Position numbers and translations under genes: made by a program
Assembly (NCBI RefSeq): GCF_002117145.1
Contig: NZ_CP008743.1
Location: 558,001-622,000, forward strand
Direction: 5' to 3'
DNA length: 64,000 bases
DNA from: Candidatus Nucleicultrix amoebiphila FS5
Lineage (GTDB): Bacteria > Pseudomonadota > Alphaproteobacteria > Caedimonadales > Nucleicultricaceae
Shown: in pieces, positions 9,199-18,646 of the stretch
Layout: every line of letters begins with the position of its first letter
Position numbering within the stretch: the stretch's first letter is position 1
The notes under the pieces: model-generated
The model's input: the letters and a program-made list of their open reading frames with translations, nothing else
Database searches by the model: none
What the model was told of the DNA's origin: nothing

Positions 9199-9234
9199 TT
9201 GTAACTCCTTCTAGTTTACTCATTCGTTTTCAAT

Positions 9235-10587
9235 TTACTTCGGCGAAAAAAGTCCCTTTAACCCTTGGCGCAAAAAACCTTTTTTACCGATTTTTTTAAA
9301 GCGTTTCATGACATTGAGCATATCTTGATACTGCTTTAGCAATCGATTCACGTCCTGCACTGTGGTTCCTGACCCCTGTGCAATACGTTTTCTTCTTGAT
9401 GCATTTAAAATTTTGTAAAACTTTCTTTCTTTAAGGGTCATAGAATGGATAATCGCTAATTGACGTTTTATTAAGTTATCGTCAATCCCCGCTTCTTCTA
9501 TCTTATCCTTGAATTTTCCCATACCAGGCAGCAAATTCATAATCCCAGACATTCCACCCATTTTTGAAATCTGTTTTATCTGAGAAGCGAAATCATCCAA
9601 ATCAAAACTACCTTTTTCGACTTTTTTCGCAAGTTTTTCAGCCTCTTCACGATCAATAGTCTCAGCAGCCTTTTCAACCAAAGTAACCACATCACCCATA
9701 TCAAGAATACGACTGGCAATACGATCGGGATAAAATATATCAAATTGCTCAACTCTTTCGCCTAATCCCACAAATTTAATAGGACAACCGGTCACTTGAC
9801 GCATAGAAAGAGCAGCTCCTCCACGCGCATCACCATCCACGCGTGTAAGAATAATGCCTGTTAAATCTAGTTTTTCATGAAAACTTTTTGCAATATTCAC
9901 CGCATCTTGACCGGTCATTGCATCAGCCACCAACAGAATTTCCGTTGGCTTCAGAGCTTTCTTGATATCAGCTAGCTCATCCATCAATTCTTCATCAATA
10001 TGGAGACGTCCTGCCGTATCAAGGAGCAAGACATCATATCCCTCAAGACGGGCCATTTCATGAGCTCGCTTAGCAATAGCTAAGGGCTTTTCTTTTTCTT
10101 TAATAGGTAACGTAGTGATTTTAGTTTGTTGACCAAGAACTTCAAGTTGCTCACGCGCTGCAGGACGGTAAATATCCGTCGATGCCATCAACACTTTTTT
10201 ACGATATTTATTCGTGAGAAAGTGAGCAAGTTTTCCCGTCGTCGTAGTTTTACCAGACCCTTGAAGCCCCGCCATCATGATAACCACCGGCGGCGTAGAA
10301 TTTAAGTTAAGATTACTCTCTTGACTTCCCAGAATCTCGATCAAATGATCATGAACAATTTTTACAACCATTTGAGCGGGGGTTACACTTTTAATAACCT
10401 CTTGCCCAACGGCTCGTTGCTTTATGGATTCGATAAACTCCTTCACAACAGGCAGTGCCACATCCGCTTCTAACAGCGCAATGCGGATTTCACGTGCAAC
10501 AGCAGCAACGTCATCTTCGCTCAAAGCGCCACGGCGCTTTAGACGATCAAAAATATCACCAAGTCTTTTACTGAGACTCTCAAACAC
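9235..10587 (-). CDS. ffh: Signal recognition particle protein Ffh
   Basis: Ffh binds 4.5S RNA and signal sequences and delivers ribosomes to FtsY. N-domain at residues 1-90; GTPase G-domain with GLQGSGKTTTTGKLA, DTAGRLH and TRVDGDARGGAALS; methionine-rich M-domain from about residue 325 with the RNA-binding RRKRIAQGSGTTVQDVNRLL. The length of 450 residues is normal. Its partner FtsY is encoded at 15003-15950. The 4.5S RNA gene was not seen in the window. The operon continues into rpsP 36 bases downstream. Confidence 0.98.
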   Translation of the reverse strand: MFESLSKRLGDIFDRLKRRGALSEDDVAAVAREIRIALLEADVALPVVKEFIESIKQRAVGQEVIKSVTPAQMVVKIVHDHLIEILGSQESNLNLNSTPPVVIMMAGLQGSGKTTTTGKLAHFLTNKYRKKVLMASTDIYRPAAREQLEVLGQQTKITTLPIKEKEKPLAIAKRAHEMARLEGYDVLLLDTAGRLHIDEELMDELADIKKALKPTEILLVADAMTGQDAVNIAKSFHEKLDLTGIILTRVDGDARGGAALSMRQVTGCPIKFVGLGERVEQFDIFYPDRIASRILDMGDVVTLVEKAAETIDREEAEKLAKKVEKGSFDLDDFASQIKQISKMGGMSGIMNLLPGMGKFKDKIEEAGIDDNLIKRQLAIIHSMTLKERKFYKILNASRRKRIAQGSGTTVQDVNRLLKQYQDMLNVMKRFKKIGKKGFLRQGLKGLFSPK

Positions 10588-10660
10588 GAACCAAAATTCT
10601 CCAAAAAGAAAATCGCCAGTGAGCGATACTCGCCGACTGACGTAATAATAGTGTGTGATG

Positions 10661-10689
10661 TAGTTAGACTACTTCTATGATAAAGTCAA
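10661..10689 (-). promoter_or_regulatory. Putative sigma-70 promoter for the ffh-rpsP operon
   Basis: On the minus strand TTGACT (10689-10684) is followed after exactly 17 bases by TAACTA (10666-10661), close to the consensus -35 and -10 boxes and about 75 bases upstream of the ffh start codon. Confidence 0.45.
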
Positions 10690-10716
10690 CTTAAATAAGC
10701 TAAGATATAGAAGCTA

Positions 10717-11235
10717 ATGACCTCAATGATAACGTTTCAGTCCTTAAAGAAAGAACACCTTCCTCTTCTTTGTCGTTGGCTTAATACTCCACATGTGAAC
10801 GAATGGTACGGAGAGCAGAGATCTTGGACCTTAGAAGATGTGGAGAAAAAGTATTTACCGCGCTTTCACAACACAACTTCCAAGCCCATTTTTTGTTTCA
10901 TAATCTGTCAAAATGAAGATCCTCTAGGCTTCATCCAATATTACAATGCCTACGATTATCTTCGTGATCAAGACCTTAAGATAGACGCTCTACCCTCAAA
11001 TCTTGCTGCTCTCGATTTTTATATTGGTGAATCTAAGGCATTGGGCAGAGGATTAGGATCTAAGATTCTTCAGCAATTTTTAATAAGCCATATAAAACCA
11101 CATTATACTGCTTGTCTTGTTGACCCAGCTCTTCATAACCAAAAAGCCATTCATGTTTACGAAAAAGCGGGCTTTAAAATTATTCAAAGCCCGCTCCCGC
11201 ACAAATATCTTTGGATGATAATTAAGCTCTCTTAG
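10717..11235 (+). CDS. GNAT acetyltransferase, AAC(6')-like
   Basis: A 172-residue acetyltransferase of the RimJ/RimL-AAC(6') type. The N-terminal FQSLKKEHLPLLCRWLNTPHV and WTLEDVEKKYLPR resemble aminoglycoside 6'-N-acetyltransferases. The acetyl-CoA binding loop is KALGRGLGSKILQQF, and the C-terminal ALHNQKAIHVYEKAGFK is the usual end motif. It may acetylate an aminoglycoside, a siderophore precursor or another amine; the substrate cannot be decided from sequence. A second ATG at 10726 is a possible start. Its stop overlaps the convergent gene by four bases. Confidence 0.85.
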   Translation: MTSMITFQSLKKEHLPLLCRWLNTPHVNEWYGEQRSWTLEDVEKKYLPRFHNTTSKPIFCFIICQNEDPLGFIQYYNAYDYLRDQDLKIDALPSNLAALDFYIGESKALGRGLGSKILQQFLISHIKPHYTACLVDPALHNQKAIHVYEKAGFKIIQSPLPHKYLWMIIKLS

Positions 11236-12167
11236 ATGCCATTATTAAACAAACCACTCCAGAAGTTAGGAAATCCTTGAGGCCCATATCCGCTTGGATT
11301 GGTAGGTGGTGATACTGAAGGCATCACACCAGAGTAATTTTGATATCCATAAAGCGGGGCTATTCCTCTATAACGTTGCCCGTTCTCAGGAATCCCCATG
11401 TTTAATGACATACTTTGTGCGCGTTGAGCAGCGGTACGCTCAAGCTGCAATCTCATCAGTTCTTGATAATGCATCAGCTCAAGTGCTTGCCTTTCTCTTT
11501 CTCTTGTTTCTTCATCTAGCTGCATAGAGACATGAGGAGAAAATTCAGGTGTTTGATAAGACTCTTTTGGTTCCTCTAAAGTTTTTATATTTTTCAACAC
11601 CAAGCCTTCTTCACCAGCCACTTCATAGGCAGCTCTGATTACATATTCCTTTACTTTTTCAGACTCTACACGTCTTTGACAAAAGAACGCCAAGCTAATG
11701 TCCTTAAGCCAAGAAGAATTTTTCAATTCATTAAGAAGCATGGCTTCAATTTCTGGCTTATAGGCTTTATTTAAAGTATCAATTGTTTTTTGACGTAGCT
11801 CCTCGGGTGTTAAATCAATATAAATAACGTCCTTTTCCTTCTTAATTTGCACGGAAGGTATAGGCTCTGGCACAGGCAATCCATAGGCCATGGCTCTCTT
11901 CACCATTGATTTTTCATGCAAAGCTTCTAAAAACCGATGAATATAAAGACGCGTTTCATGTTCTTGGAGAGATTCAGGAGATGCCATTTCAAAAGGATCT
12001 TGCTTAAACTTGAATTTTGTAATTGTTGCTTGAACATATCCCCTTTGAGTTTCAATTCTTTCCTCCCCTCCTATGTTTTCATTGTGAGTTGCATAAAGAA
12101 TATGAGGAGAGGCGAATAAAAACCCTGAGAGAACATAAACAAATAAATTAGACTTCACAAGCGCCAC
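11232..12167 (-). CDS. Hypothetical exported protein with Pro/Gly/Tyr-rich tail
   Basis: The first 26 residues form a plausible signal peptide (SNLFVYVLSGFLFASPHILYA). The central part (about 60-235) is charged and helical, with a segment (PEEAL-type Leu/Glu/Arg repeats around residues 215-245) that could form a coiled coil. The last 60 residues are rich in Gly, Pro, Tyr and Asn and look disordered. I recognise no family. Export to the periplasm or beyond is inferred from the leader alone. Confidence 0.55.
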   Translation of the reverse strand: MALVKSNLFVYVLSGFLFASPHILYATHNENIGGEERIETQRGYVQATITKFKFKQDPFEMASPESLQEHETRLYIHRFLEALHEKSMVKRAMAYGLPVPEPIPSVQIKKEKDVIYIDLTPEELRQKTIDTLNKAYKPEIEAMLLNELKNSSWLKDISLAFFCQRRVESEKVKEYVIRAAYEVAGEEGLVLKNIKTLEEPKESYQTPEFSPHVSMQLDEETRERERQALELMHYQELMRLQLERTAAQRAQSMSLNMGIPENGQRYRGIAPLYGYQNYSGVMPSVSPPTNPSGYGPQGFPNFWSGLFNNGI

Positions 12168-12230
12168 CTTTTCAGTGATTGACCATTATTTTGCTAAATA
12201 GGTATTTTATTTTTTACCATTTGTCAATCT

Positions 12231-12794
12231 ATGCTCTGTCAGGATTGGTCTCTAAATACAGAGGAAATTAAATATGCATTAATTCATAATTGTTATAATA
12301 ATAATATGAAAATATATGATTATTTATTTAAAAATATATTTTATAAAGATAATAAAAGCAGGACTATTTTTGAGCCCTATGCTCCTTGGGTTATGACTGC
12401 CTATGTTATAGAAGATGTTACAAAGGAAAATGAGATAAAAAACTATCTCCTTTTTCATCTCTGTCTTATATTTTTTTTAATTCCCATTAGCTTTCATTTT
12501 GGACTTATGATGATTATTGCTACTTTATGGTTTCTGCTTGGCTTCTATGTGTTTATGATTCACAATTTGGTTAAAGATCTCCTCAAAGAAAATCACTCAA
12601 GACAACATTATTTAGAAAGTCTTAGCTATCTGAGACTTGCTTTTATTGAGTTGCTTTCAAGTTTTTCTTCTATTGGGTTTGGGTTAACCATTCTTAATAG
12701 CGGCGCGAATGGTTTGATTATCTTAGGACTTGTAGCATCAATTTTCATGACCGTTCTGACAACAATAGGGATCTATTTAAAAATAAGCTTGTAA
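12231..12794 (+). CDS. Hypothetical membrane protein
   Basis: The product has about four predicted membrane helices in two hairpins: around residues 70-113 (LLFHLCLIFFLIPISF and IATLWFLLGFYVFMI) and around 136-186 (LSSFSSIGFGLTIL and LVASIFMTVLTTIGIYL). No charged motif or family is recognised. Neither the ATG at 12231 nor the internal ATG at 12306 has a clear ribosome-binding site; the later start would remove a 25-residue polar leader and is equally likely. The gene is very AT-rich. Confidence 0.55.
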   Translation: MLCQDWSLNTEEIKYALIHNCYNNNMKIYDYLFKNIFYKDNKSRTIFEPYAPWVMTAYVIEDVTKENEIKNYLLFHLCLIFFLIPISFHFGLMMIIATLWFLLGFYVFMIHNLVKDLLKENHSRQHYLESLSYLRLAFIELLSSFSSIGFGLTILNSGANGLIILGLVASIFMTVLTTIGIYLKISL

Positions 12795-12931
12795 ATCATA
12801 TCATTCGTATATTGTTGCACATTTGTCACAATCCTGAACAATAATTTGCCCAAATTACAATTTTATTTTTGCTTATGTGGCATTACCATTTACAGATGCT
12901 CAAGTCACATTATTAATAAAGGAGTCGTGAT

Positions 12932-13633
12932 ATGAGATTAAATAAAATTTTATTAGCCGCTGCTTCAGCTTTGACGCTGATGGGCGCAGTTCAAGCCGAA
13001 GCTGCTGCATACAACGGTTTTTCAATGGGTGCGACTGCTGGCTGGACATCCAATTCCGTGAAATTAAGCGGCACAGGCACACCCTTGGATAAGTCACTTC
13101 GTTTCAATCAAGCTCCCTTTGGTTTGTTCGTACAATACTCTAAATCTGCCCCCCAAAGCGTATTCTTTGGAATTGGTTTAGAAGCAGGGTATCATTTTGG
13201 AAGCGCTAAAAAGAACCTATTTGAAGGTACCATTGCTCAAAACAATATCGCCTTCACTGGTAAAATTGAGCTTGAGCATAAGCGTAAGTTCTATAGCGAA
13301 ATTGCTGCAAAACTCGGTTATACTTTCTCAGACTCCGTACTTTATGGATTGGTTGCTTTGAGAGGTACTCAAGTAGAAAACACGCTGTCTGCAAACGCAG
13401 TCCTCACTGAAAACGGTCAGGTTGTTGTTAGCGGTAACGGTAAAAAATCTAAAAAAGATTTCGTGTTTGGTTTTGGTCCAGGAGTTGGATTTGATATGAA
13501 AATCAATGACAAGTGGAGCGTTGGTGCTGAATATAAATTCATGTTTGAGAAATCAGTAAGTGCCGCTCTTTCAAAAGAAAACATCAAGATGAACTCTCAC
13601 AACTTGATGGCACGTTTGAGCTACCACTTCTAG
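12932..13633 (+). CDS. Outer-membrane beta-barrel protein (OmpA-like/porin-fold family)
   Basis: A typical signal peptide ends after AVQAEAAA. The mature protein is made of alternating amphipathic strands (FSMGATAGWTSNSV; FGIGLEAGYHFG; FGFGPGVGFDMKIN; WSVGAEYKFMF) and ends in Phe (NLMARLSYHF), the signal read by the BAM complex. This is the 8-strand surface-antigen type of small barrel, 233 residues. A strong AAAGGAG site precedes the ATG, and a strong terminator follows, so it is a monocistronic, probably well-expressed gene. Its base composition is less AT-rich than the neighbouring unknown gene. Confidence 0.85.
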   Translation: MRLNKILLAAASALTLMGAVQAEAAAYNGFSMGATAGWTSNSVKLSGTGTPLDKSLRFNQAPFGLFVQYSKSAPQSVFFGIGLEAGYHFGSAKKNLFEGTIAQNNIAFTGKIELEHKRKFYSEIAAKLGYTFSDSVLYGLVALRGTQVENTLSANAVLTENGQVVVSGNGKKSKKDFVFGFGPGVGFDMKINDKWSVGAEYKFMFEKSVSAALSKENIKMNSHNLMARLSYHF

Positions 13634-13658
13634 TCTTTCAAAGATTAGGGATATTTAA

Positions 13659-13690
13659 CCCCCGGTGCACTGCATCGGGGGTTTTTATTT
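13659..13690 (+). terminator. Rho-independent terminator of the outer-membrane protein gene
   Basis: A CCCCCG/CGGGGG stem with TGCA inner pairs is followed directly by a T-rich run (TTTTTATTT), 26 bases after the stop codon. Confidence 0.85.
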
Positions 13691-13733
13691 AAATTAATTG
13701 CAAAAACACTCTAAAAAGTCTTATCTAGGCACC

Positions 13734-14999
13734 ATGAGTGATAAAGTATTAAATACATCTAAGCCACAAATTATAACTTTTGGGTGTCGCCTTAACACCT
13801 ATGAGTCAGAAGTCATGCGCGATCATGCAGAACAACAGAGTCTTGATAATGCTATTATTATAAATACTTGTGCTGTCACAAATGAAGCGGAACGGCAAGC
13901 TCGACAAGCTATTCGAAAAGCACGTCGCGAAAACCCTGAAGCTTATATCATTGTGACTGGGTGTAGCGTTCAAATCAATCCAGAGTTCTATGCCACAATG
14001 CCCGAGGTAGACCGGGTCTTAGGCAATCATGAGAAAATGCAGAAAAAACACTTTTATCGTCAAGTCTCCGATAAGGTGCATGTAACCGATATCATGGAAA
14101 TTAAAGAAACCGCAAATCATCTCATTTCTGGCTTTGAAAATCGCAGTCGCGCTTTTATTCAAATCCAAAACGGCTGTAATCATCGTTGCACCTTTTGCAC
14201 CATTCCTTATGGTCGCGGTAACAACCGTAGCGTCCCCATGGGAGAAATTAGTCAGCAAATCGCCACATTGCTAGAAAACGATTGTCAAGAAATTGTGTTT
14301 ACTGGCGTCGATATAACAGACTATGGCAAAGACTTACCTGGCTTTCCAACCTTGGGACAGATGACTAAAAGAGTTTTAAAACAGCACCCTTCCCTAACAC
14401 GTTTACGTCTCACTTCCCTTGATCCCAGCGAAGTTGAAGAAACGCTTTTTGACATCATTGCCAGTGAGAATCGTCTCATGCCTCATTTTCATATTAGCCT
14501 GCAGGCTGGAGATAATATGATTTTAAAACGCATGAAAAGACGTCACTTAAGAGAAGATGTGATCAATTTTTGTAATAAAATTAGATCATTAAAGTCGGAT
14601 GCAGTTTTTGGGGCTGATATTATCGCTGGATTTCCTACAGAAACAGAAGAAATGTTTCAAAATTCTCTGAAATTAGTCGAAGAGTGTAATATTACTTATC
14701 TTCACGTTTTTCCCTATTCCGCTAAAAAAGACACACCTGCTGCGCGCATGCCACAAGTTCCTGGAGACTTAATTAAGGAAAGAGCACAACGACTACGCGC
14801 ACTCGGCAAAATTCAATTGGACAAATTTTTAAAAAGTAGATTAGGCCTTGAAGAAACCATTTTGATGGAAGCAAATCTTCGAGGACGCACAAATCATTAT
14901 GCTCCCGCAAAAATTATTGAAACTCCTGCTAAAGAAGGGCAAATTCTAAAAGCCAAAGTCGTCGATATTAAAGATCAGACACTCATCATAAAAGGATAA
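13734..14999 (+). CDS. mtaB: tRNA t6A37 methylthiotransferase MtaB
   Basis: A radical-SAM enzyme that converts t6A to ms2t6A at position 37 of ANN-decoding tRNAs. The N-terminal MTTase domain opens with TFGCRLNTYESEVM, the MtaB variant of the family signature, and has further Cys in NTCAVTNEAERQ and VTGCSVQ. The radical-SAM Fe-S motif is NGCNHRCTFCTIPYGRG, and a TRAM domain forms the C-terminus. The ATG at 13734 is chosen; an in-frame TTG at 13698 would add an unneeded 12 residues overlapping the terminator region. It is followed after three bases by ftsY. Confidence 0.95.
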   Translation: MSDKVLNTSKPQIITFGCRLNTYESEVMRDHAEQQSLDNAIIINTCAVTNEAERQARQAIRKARRENPEAYIIVTGCSVQINPEFYATMPEVDRVLGNHEKMQKKHFYRQVSDKVHVTDIMEIKETANHLISGFENRSRAFIQIQNGCNHRCTFCTIPYGRGNNRSVPMGEISQQIATLLENDCQEIVFTGVDITDYGKDLPGFPTLGQMTKRVLKQHPSLTRLRLTSLDPSEVEETLFDIIASENRLMPHFHISLQAGDNMILKRMKRRHLREDVINFCNKIRSLKSDAVFGADIIAGFPTETEEMFQNSLKLVEECNITYLHVFPYSAKKDTPAARMPQVPGDLIKERAQRLRALGKIQLDKFLKSRLGLEETILMEANLRGRTNHYAPAKIIETPAKEGQILKAKVVDIKDQTLIIKG

Positions 15000-15002
15000 G
15001 GA

Positions 15003-15950
15003 ATGGCCGAAAAAAAAGAAGAAAAAAAAGGTTGGTTTAAACGGCTTAAAGAAGGCTTATCGAAGACCTCCACAAAACTTAGTGAGGGCATTACTAATAT
15101 TATCAAAAAGCGTAAGCTGGATCAAAACACGTTAGATGAATTAGAAGAACTTCTGATTTTATCCGATCTTGGTGTTGATACATCTAAAAATATTATTGAA
15201 GCCTTAAAGAAAGAACGTTTCAATCAAGATATTTCTGATGAAGAGTTAAAAGGATTTTTAGCTGAAAAAATAGAAGCCATCCTCAAACCTGTAGAAAAAC
15301 CGATTACTTTAGGTAAGAATAAAAAGCCTTTTGTCATGTTGATCGTCGGCGTAAACGGAAGTGGTAAAACAACTACCATTGGCAAATTAGCTCACTATTT
15401 CCATAATGAAGGTCACAAGATACGACTTGCAGCCTGTGATACATTTAGAGCTGCTGCTGTTGAGCAACTGCAAGTTTGGGCAAAACGCATTAATGTTCCA
15501 ATTGCCGTGGCTTCACAAGGTGCCGATGCTGCAGGTCTTGCCTTTGACACCTTACAACAGTCTCAAAAAAATAAGGACGATATTTTAATCATTGATACAG
15601 CTGGTCGTCTTCATAATAAATCTGATCTTATGGATGAATTATCAAAGATTCGACGCGTCATTCAAAAGATTGATGAAACAGCCCCACACAGTTGCCTCCT
15701 AGTCTTGGATGCGACAGTCGGTCAAAATGCACATATGCAAACTGAGATTTTCTTGAAGACAACACAAATAACAGGGCTTATCATGACGAAATTAGATGGT
15801 ACTGCTCGTGGTGGCGTCCTGGTTAGTTTAGCTGAGAGATTTAAATTACCAGTTTATGCTATAGGAGTTGGTGAAGATATAGACGACTTAAGACCCTTTG
15901 AAGCCAAGAGCTTTGCCCGAGCGCTTTTAGGCCTTGATGGGGAGAAATAA
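15003..15950 (+). CDS. ftsY: Signal recognition particle receptor FtsY
   Basis: FtsY is the membrane-associated SRP receptor GTPase that pairs with Ffh. A short basic A-region (MAEKKEEKKGWFKRLKEG) is followed by the N-domain and G-domain with GVNGSGKTTTIGKLA, DTFRAAAVEQL, DTAGRLHNKSDLMDEL and TKLDGTARGG. At 315 residues it lacks the long acidic A-domain of E. coli FtsY, as in many Alphaproteobacteria. It is transcribed with mtaB. Confidence 0.97.
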   Translation: MAEKKEEKKGWFKRLKEGLSKTSTKLSEGITNIIKKRKLDQNTLDELEELLILSDLGVDTSKNIIEALKKERFNQDISDEELKGFLAEKIEAILKPVEKPITLGKNKKPFVMLIVGVNGSGKTTTIGKLAHYFHNEGHKIRLAACDTFRAAAVEQLQVWAKRINVPIAVASQGADAAGLAFDTLQQSQKNKDDILIIDTAGRLHNKSDLMDELSKIRRVIQKIDETAPHSCLLVLDATVGQNAHMQTEIFLKTTQITGLIMTKLDGTARGGVLVSLAERFKLPVYAIGVGEDIDDLRPFEAKSFARALLGLDGEK

Positions 15951-15983
15951 TTATAAAGAAAACAGACAAAGTGGAGGCGTCGG

Positions 15984-17465
15984 GTGGTAAAGCAGACTAG
16001 GAACACTGATCAATATAGTGAGTCAGAAGAATTTTTTGACGCTGATCAAGCAATTCAAAGACTAAAGGATATTTATCAGAATAGCATTGCTTTGATAAAA
16101 GAAAGTTTTGCTCAGTTAATTGCAGGGGATTTAACAGCCACTCAACCTGTGGAAGCTTGTTATCCTCATATTAGTATTAACATTGGGCCTGAAAAACTAG
16201 ACGCAACAGACGCAACGTTATCCTATGGTATCGTTGATGCACCAGGTCTTTATGGCACAACCATCACAAAACCTAGTCTTTTTGAGGACTATTTAAAAGA
16301 ACAAATCACCTTATTGCTGAAGAATTATGGAGGCCCTATTCTGATTCGTCGCAGTAGACGTCGTATTCCATGGCATTTTGCAGGCTTAGAGAGTCCTGAT
16401 AGTCAGTTTACGCCTGAACAATTGAAGCAGTTTCGCTTGGGTTTTGTACATCCTGACTTAAAGCGCATAGATGATGAAGTTGTGAATCATACTTTCGAAG
16501 TACGAGAAAGGGGAGAGTTTCCTCTAGCACTTTTTGATGCTGAGCGTGTAGATTATTCTCTTTACCGCCTTTACCATTACACCGGTACAAATCCCAAGCA
16601 TTTTCAGAATTTTATCGTACTTACCAACTATCAACGCTATATGGAAGCTTTTTACAATTACAGCCAAGAGCAGCTAATAGATGGGCATTACTCCTCTCTT
16701 ATTGAACCGGGAGATGTCGTAAAAACTGCGAGCAAGAATAAAGAAATATCGACTAATGGTCAGCCTCCTAAACACTTACCACAAATGCCAACTTATCATC
16801 TCAAACGTTCGGATAAAAATGGTATTAGCTTTATTAACATAGGAATTGGTCCCACGAATGCCAAGAATATTACTGATCATCTGGCAGTCTTAAGACCTCA
16901 TTGCTGGCTTATTCTCGGTCATTGCGCAGGCTTACAACGCAGTCAAATCTTAGGCGACTATATTTTAGCTCACGGGTATGTTCGGGAAGACGGCGTACTG
17001 GATCAAGATTTACCTCTTTGGGTTCCTGTACCTCCAATTGCTGAAGTACAAGTAGCTTTACAGGAAGCCGTTGCTCAAATTACCGGTCTACAACCGCATC
17101 AACTAAAAACTCGCATGCGCACAGGCACTGTTGTGACAACGTGTAATCGCAATTGGGAATTGCGATCTCGCGAACTTCATGAACGCTTTAATCAAAGTCG
17201 TGCTATCGCCTTGGATATGGAATCAGCAACGACTTCTGCGAATGGGCTTCGTTTTCGAGTTCCTTATGGAACACTGCTCTGCGTTTCGGATAAACCAGTT
17301 CACGGAGAAATTAAGTTACGCAATATGGCTAATGCTTTTTACGAAAGTCGCGTAGATCAACACCTAAAAATTGGGCTTAAGGCGGTTGATATCCTTAGAG
17401 AGCGTGGGACGACGACGCTCCATTCGCGTAAGTTGCGCGGATTCAATGAGCCGCCCTTCCGTTGA
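15984..17465 (+). CDS. amn: AMP nucleosidase
   Basis: It hydrolyses AMP to adenine and ribose 5-phosphate, helping control the adenylate pool. The N-terminal regulatory domain (about 1-200) includes HISINIGPEKLDATDATLSYG. The C-terminal nucleoside-phosphorylase-like domain contains FINIGIGPTNAKNITDHLA, LGHCAGLQRSQILGDYILAH, ALDMESATTSANGLRF and LLCVSDKPVHGEIKL. Length 493 compares with about 484 in E. coli. The start is a GTG with GTGGAGG upstream. The last 102 bases are overlapped by the convergent hydrolase gene. Confidence 0.95.
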   Translation: MVKQTRNTDQYSESEEFFDADQAIQRLKDIYQNSIALIKESFAQLIAGDLTATQPVEACYPHISINIGPEKLDATDATLSYGIVDAPGLYGTTITKPSLFEDYLKEQITLLLKNYGGPILIRRSRRRIPWHFAGLESPDSQFTPEQLKQFRLGFVHPDLKRIDDEVVNHTFEVRERGEFPLALFDAERVDYSLYRLYHYTGTNPKHFQNFIVLTNYQRYMEAFYNYSQEQLIDGHYSSLIEPGDVVKTASKNKEISTNGQPPKHLPQMPTYHLKRSDKNGISFINIGIGPTNAKNITDHLAVLRPHCWLILGHCAGLQRSQILGDYILAHGYVREDGVLDQDLPLWVPVPPIAEVQVALQEAVAQITGLQPHQLKTRMRTGTVVTTCNRNWELRSRELHERFNQSRAIALDMESATTSANGLRFRVPYGTLLCVSDKPVHGEIKLRNMANAFYESRVDQHLKIGLKAVDILRERGTTTLHSRKLRGFNEPPFR

Positions 17466-18491
17466 TCTGTTTTGTGGCTGCCTTAGAATTTGTTCGTCAA
17501 TAAAATGATCAAAATCATTCCAGAATTGTTTTAAGATTTCATCGACTTCACTTAAAATTTGATGACGCGCATTTTCATAAACTTTCAAATGACACTGAGG
17601 CAGCATATCGCAGATTCTTTGAATGCCGCTGTTATCAACGACTTGCTCTTCCCCTGCAGCAAGAATTAAAACAGGAACTTTAATATCCTGTAAATAACCA
17701 GGTTGACTAAGTTTGGCGATTGATTCAAAAGTGGCATCAAGCCATCCAAAAGTTACCCCACCTATAATCAAATGAGGATGCTCCATCTGCAAACGCTTTA
17801 GTTTAAAAAATCGCTCGCGATCATGCGTTAGAAAATTGTCTTCATAAGGTTCTTTTGTGGGAAGAAAGTCACCATGTCCAAAGATATAATTTTCTCCTAA
17901 CCCTATTTTGTTTGTAAACTTCGCAAGAAACTTTGCTATCCCCTTTGGGTATCCTCCTGTATTAACGTCTAACATAGGTGCTGTTAAAATCGCGCCGCTA
18001 ATATGACCGGGGTAATCATGTAAATATCTCAAGACCAAATGCCCTCCCATGGATTGCCCCAGAGCAATAATAGGCCCATTGGCATCTGGTAGAACATATT
18101 CGGTCAAGAATTGATTCAAATCTGTGATGTAGGTTTCATATGAGTCAATATGGCCTTTCTGACGATTTTCAGTCAAACGTGTTGATACACCTTGACCACG
18201 CCAATCTAAAGCCCATACTGAATATCCACGATTCAAAAGAGCGTCGACAATTTCATCAAATTTTTCAATAAATGATGCCCTGCCTTGCAAAAGCAAAACC
18301 GTAGGCTGAAGCCTTCCTGCGTCATCCCTATAATATGTATTGGAATCAGAACCTGGAGACCAGTGTGCTATTCTTATTTTTGCACCATCTTTGGTGGTCA
18401 TATAGTTATATTCAGAGGACGCCATTGTTATACTCCTTATACCCTCTAATGGAAAGCATACAACAAGAAGACTTAAAAAGAGTAAACGCAT
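17364..18491 (-). CDS. Alpha/beta hydrolase, lysophospholipase-like
   Basis: A serine hydrolase of the PldB/monoacylglycerol-lipase type. The nucleophile elbow is GQSMGGHLVLRYL, the oxyanion-hole region is VLLLQGRASFIEKFDE, and WALDWRGQGVSTR is the usual second motif. The acid lies near VLILAAGEEQVVD and the His in ENARHQILSE. The N-terminus (MRLLFLSLLVVCFPLEG) looks like a signal peptide, suggesting action in the envelope. The 34 C-terminal residues, strongly basic (RMERRRPTLSKDINRLK), are encoded antisense to the end of amn and lie outside the hydrolase fold. Confidence 0.85.
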   Translation of the reverse strand: MRLLFLSLLVVCFPLEGIRSITMASSEYNYMTTKDGAKIRIAHWSPGSDSNTYYRDDAGRLQPTVLLLQGRASFIEKFDEIVDALLNRGYSVWALDWRGQGVSTRLTENRQKGHIDSYETYITDLNQFLTEYVLPDANGPIIALGQSMGGHLVLRYLHDYPGHISGAILTAPMLDVNTGGYPKGIAKFLAKFTNKIGLGENYIFGHGDFLPTKEPYEDNFLTHDRERFFKLKRLQMEHPHLIIGGVTFGWLDATFESIAKLSQPGYLQDIKVPVLILAAGEEQVVDNSGIQRICDMLPQCHLKVYENARHQILSEVDEILKQFWNDFDHFIDEQILRQPQNRSTEGRLIESAQLTRMERRRPTLSKDINRLKPNF

Positions 18492-18646
18492 GAGATTTTT
18501 GGCAAAAAAATTATTTCAAATTATTACACTAATTTCAGGAGGTTATTAATCTCTTTTTAAGAAGATTCACATAAAATTTCAAGCTAACCTTTAAAAGACG
18601 GCTATCGAGTATTGAGCTTTAAAAACCTACATGATAGAAGTTTCAA

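Noticed and set aside
12177-12229. Inverted GATTGAC/GTCAATC between two divergent unknown genes
   Set aside because: A seven-base match with 39 bases between the arms is easily produced by chance in AT-rich DNA; no matching regulator is seen.
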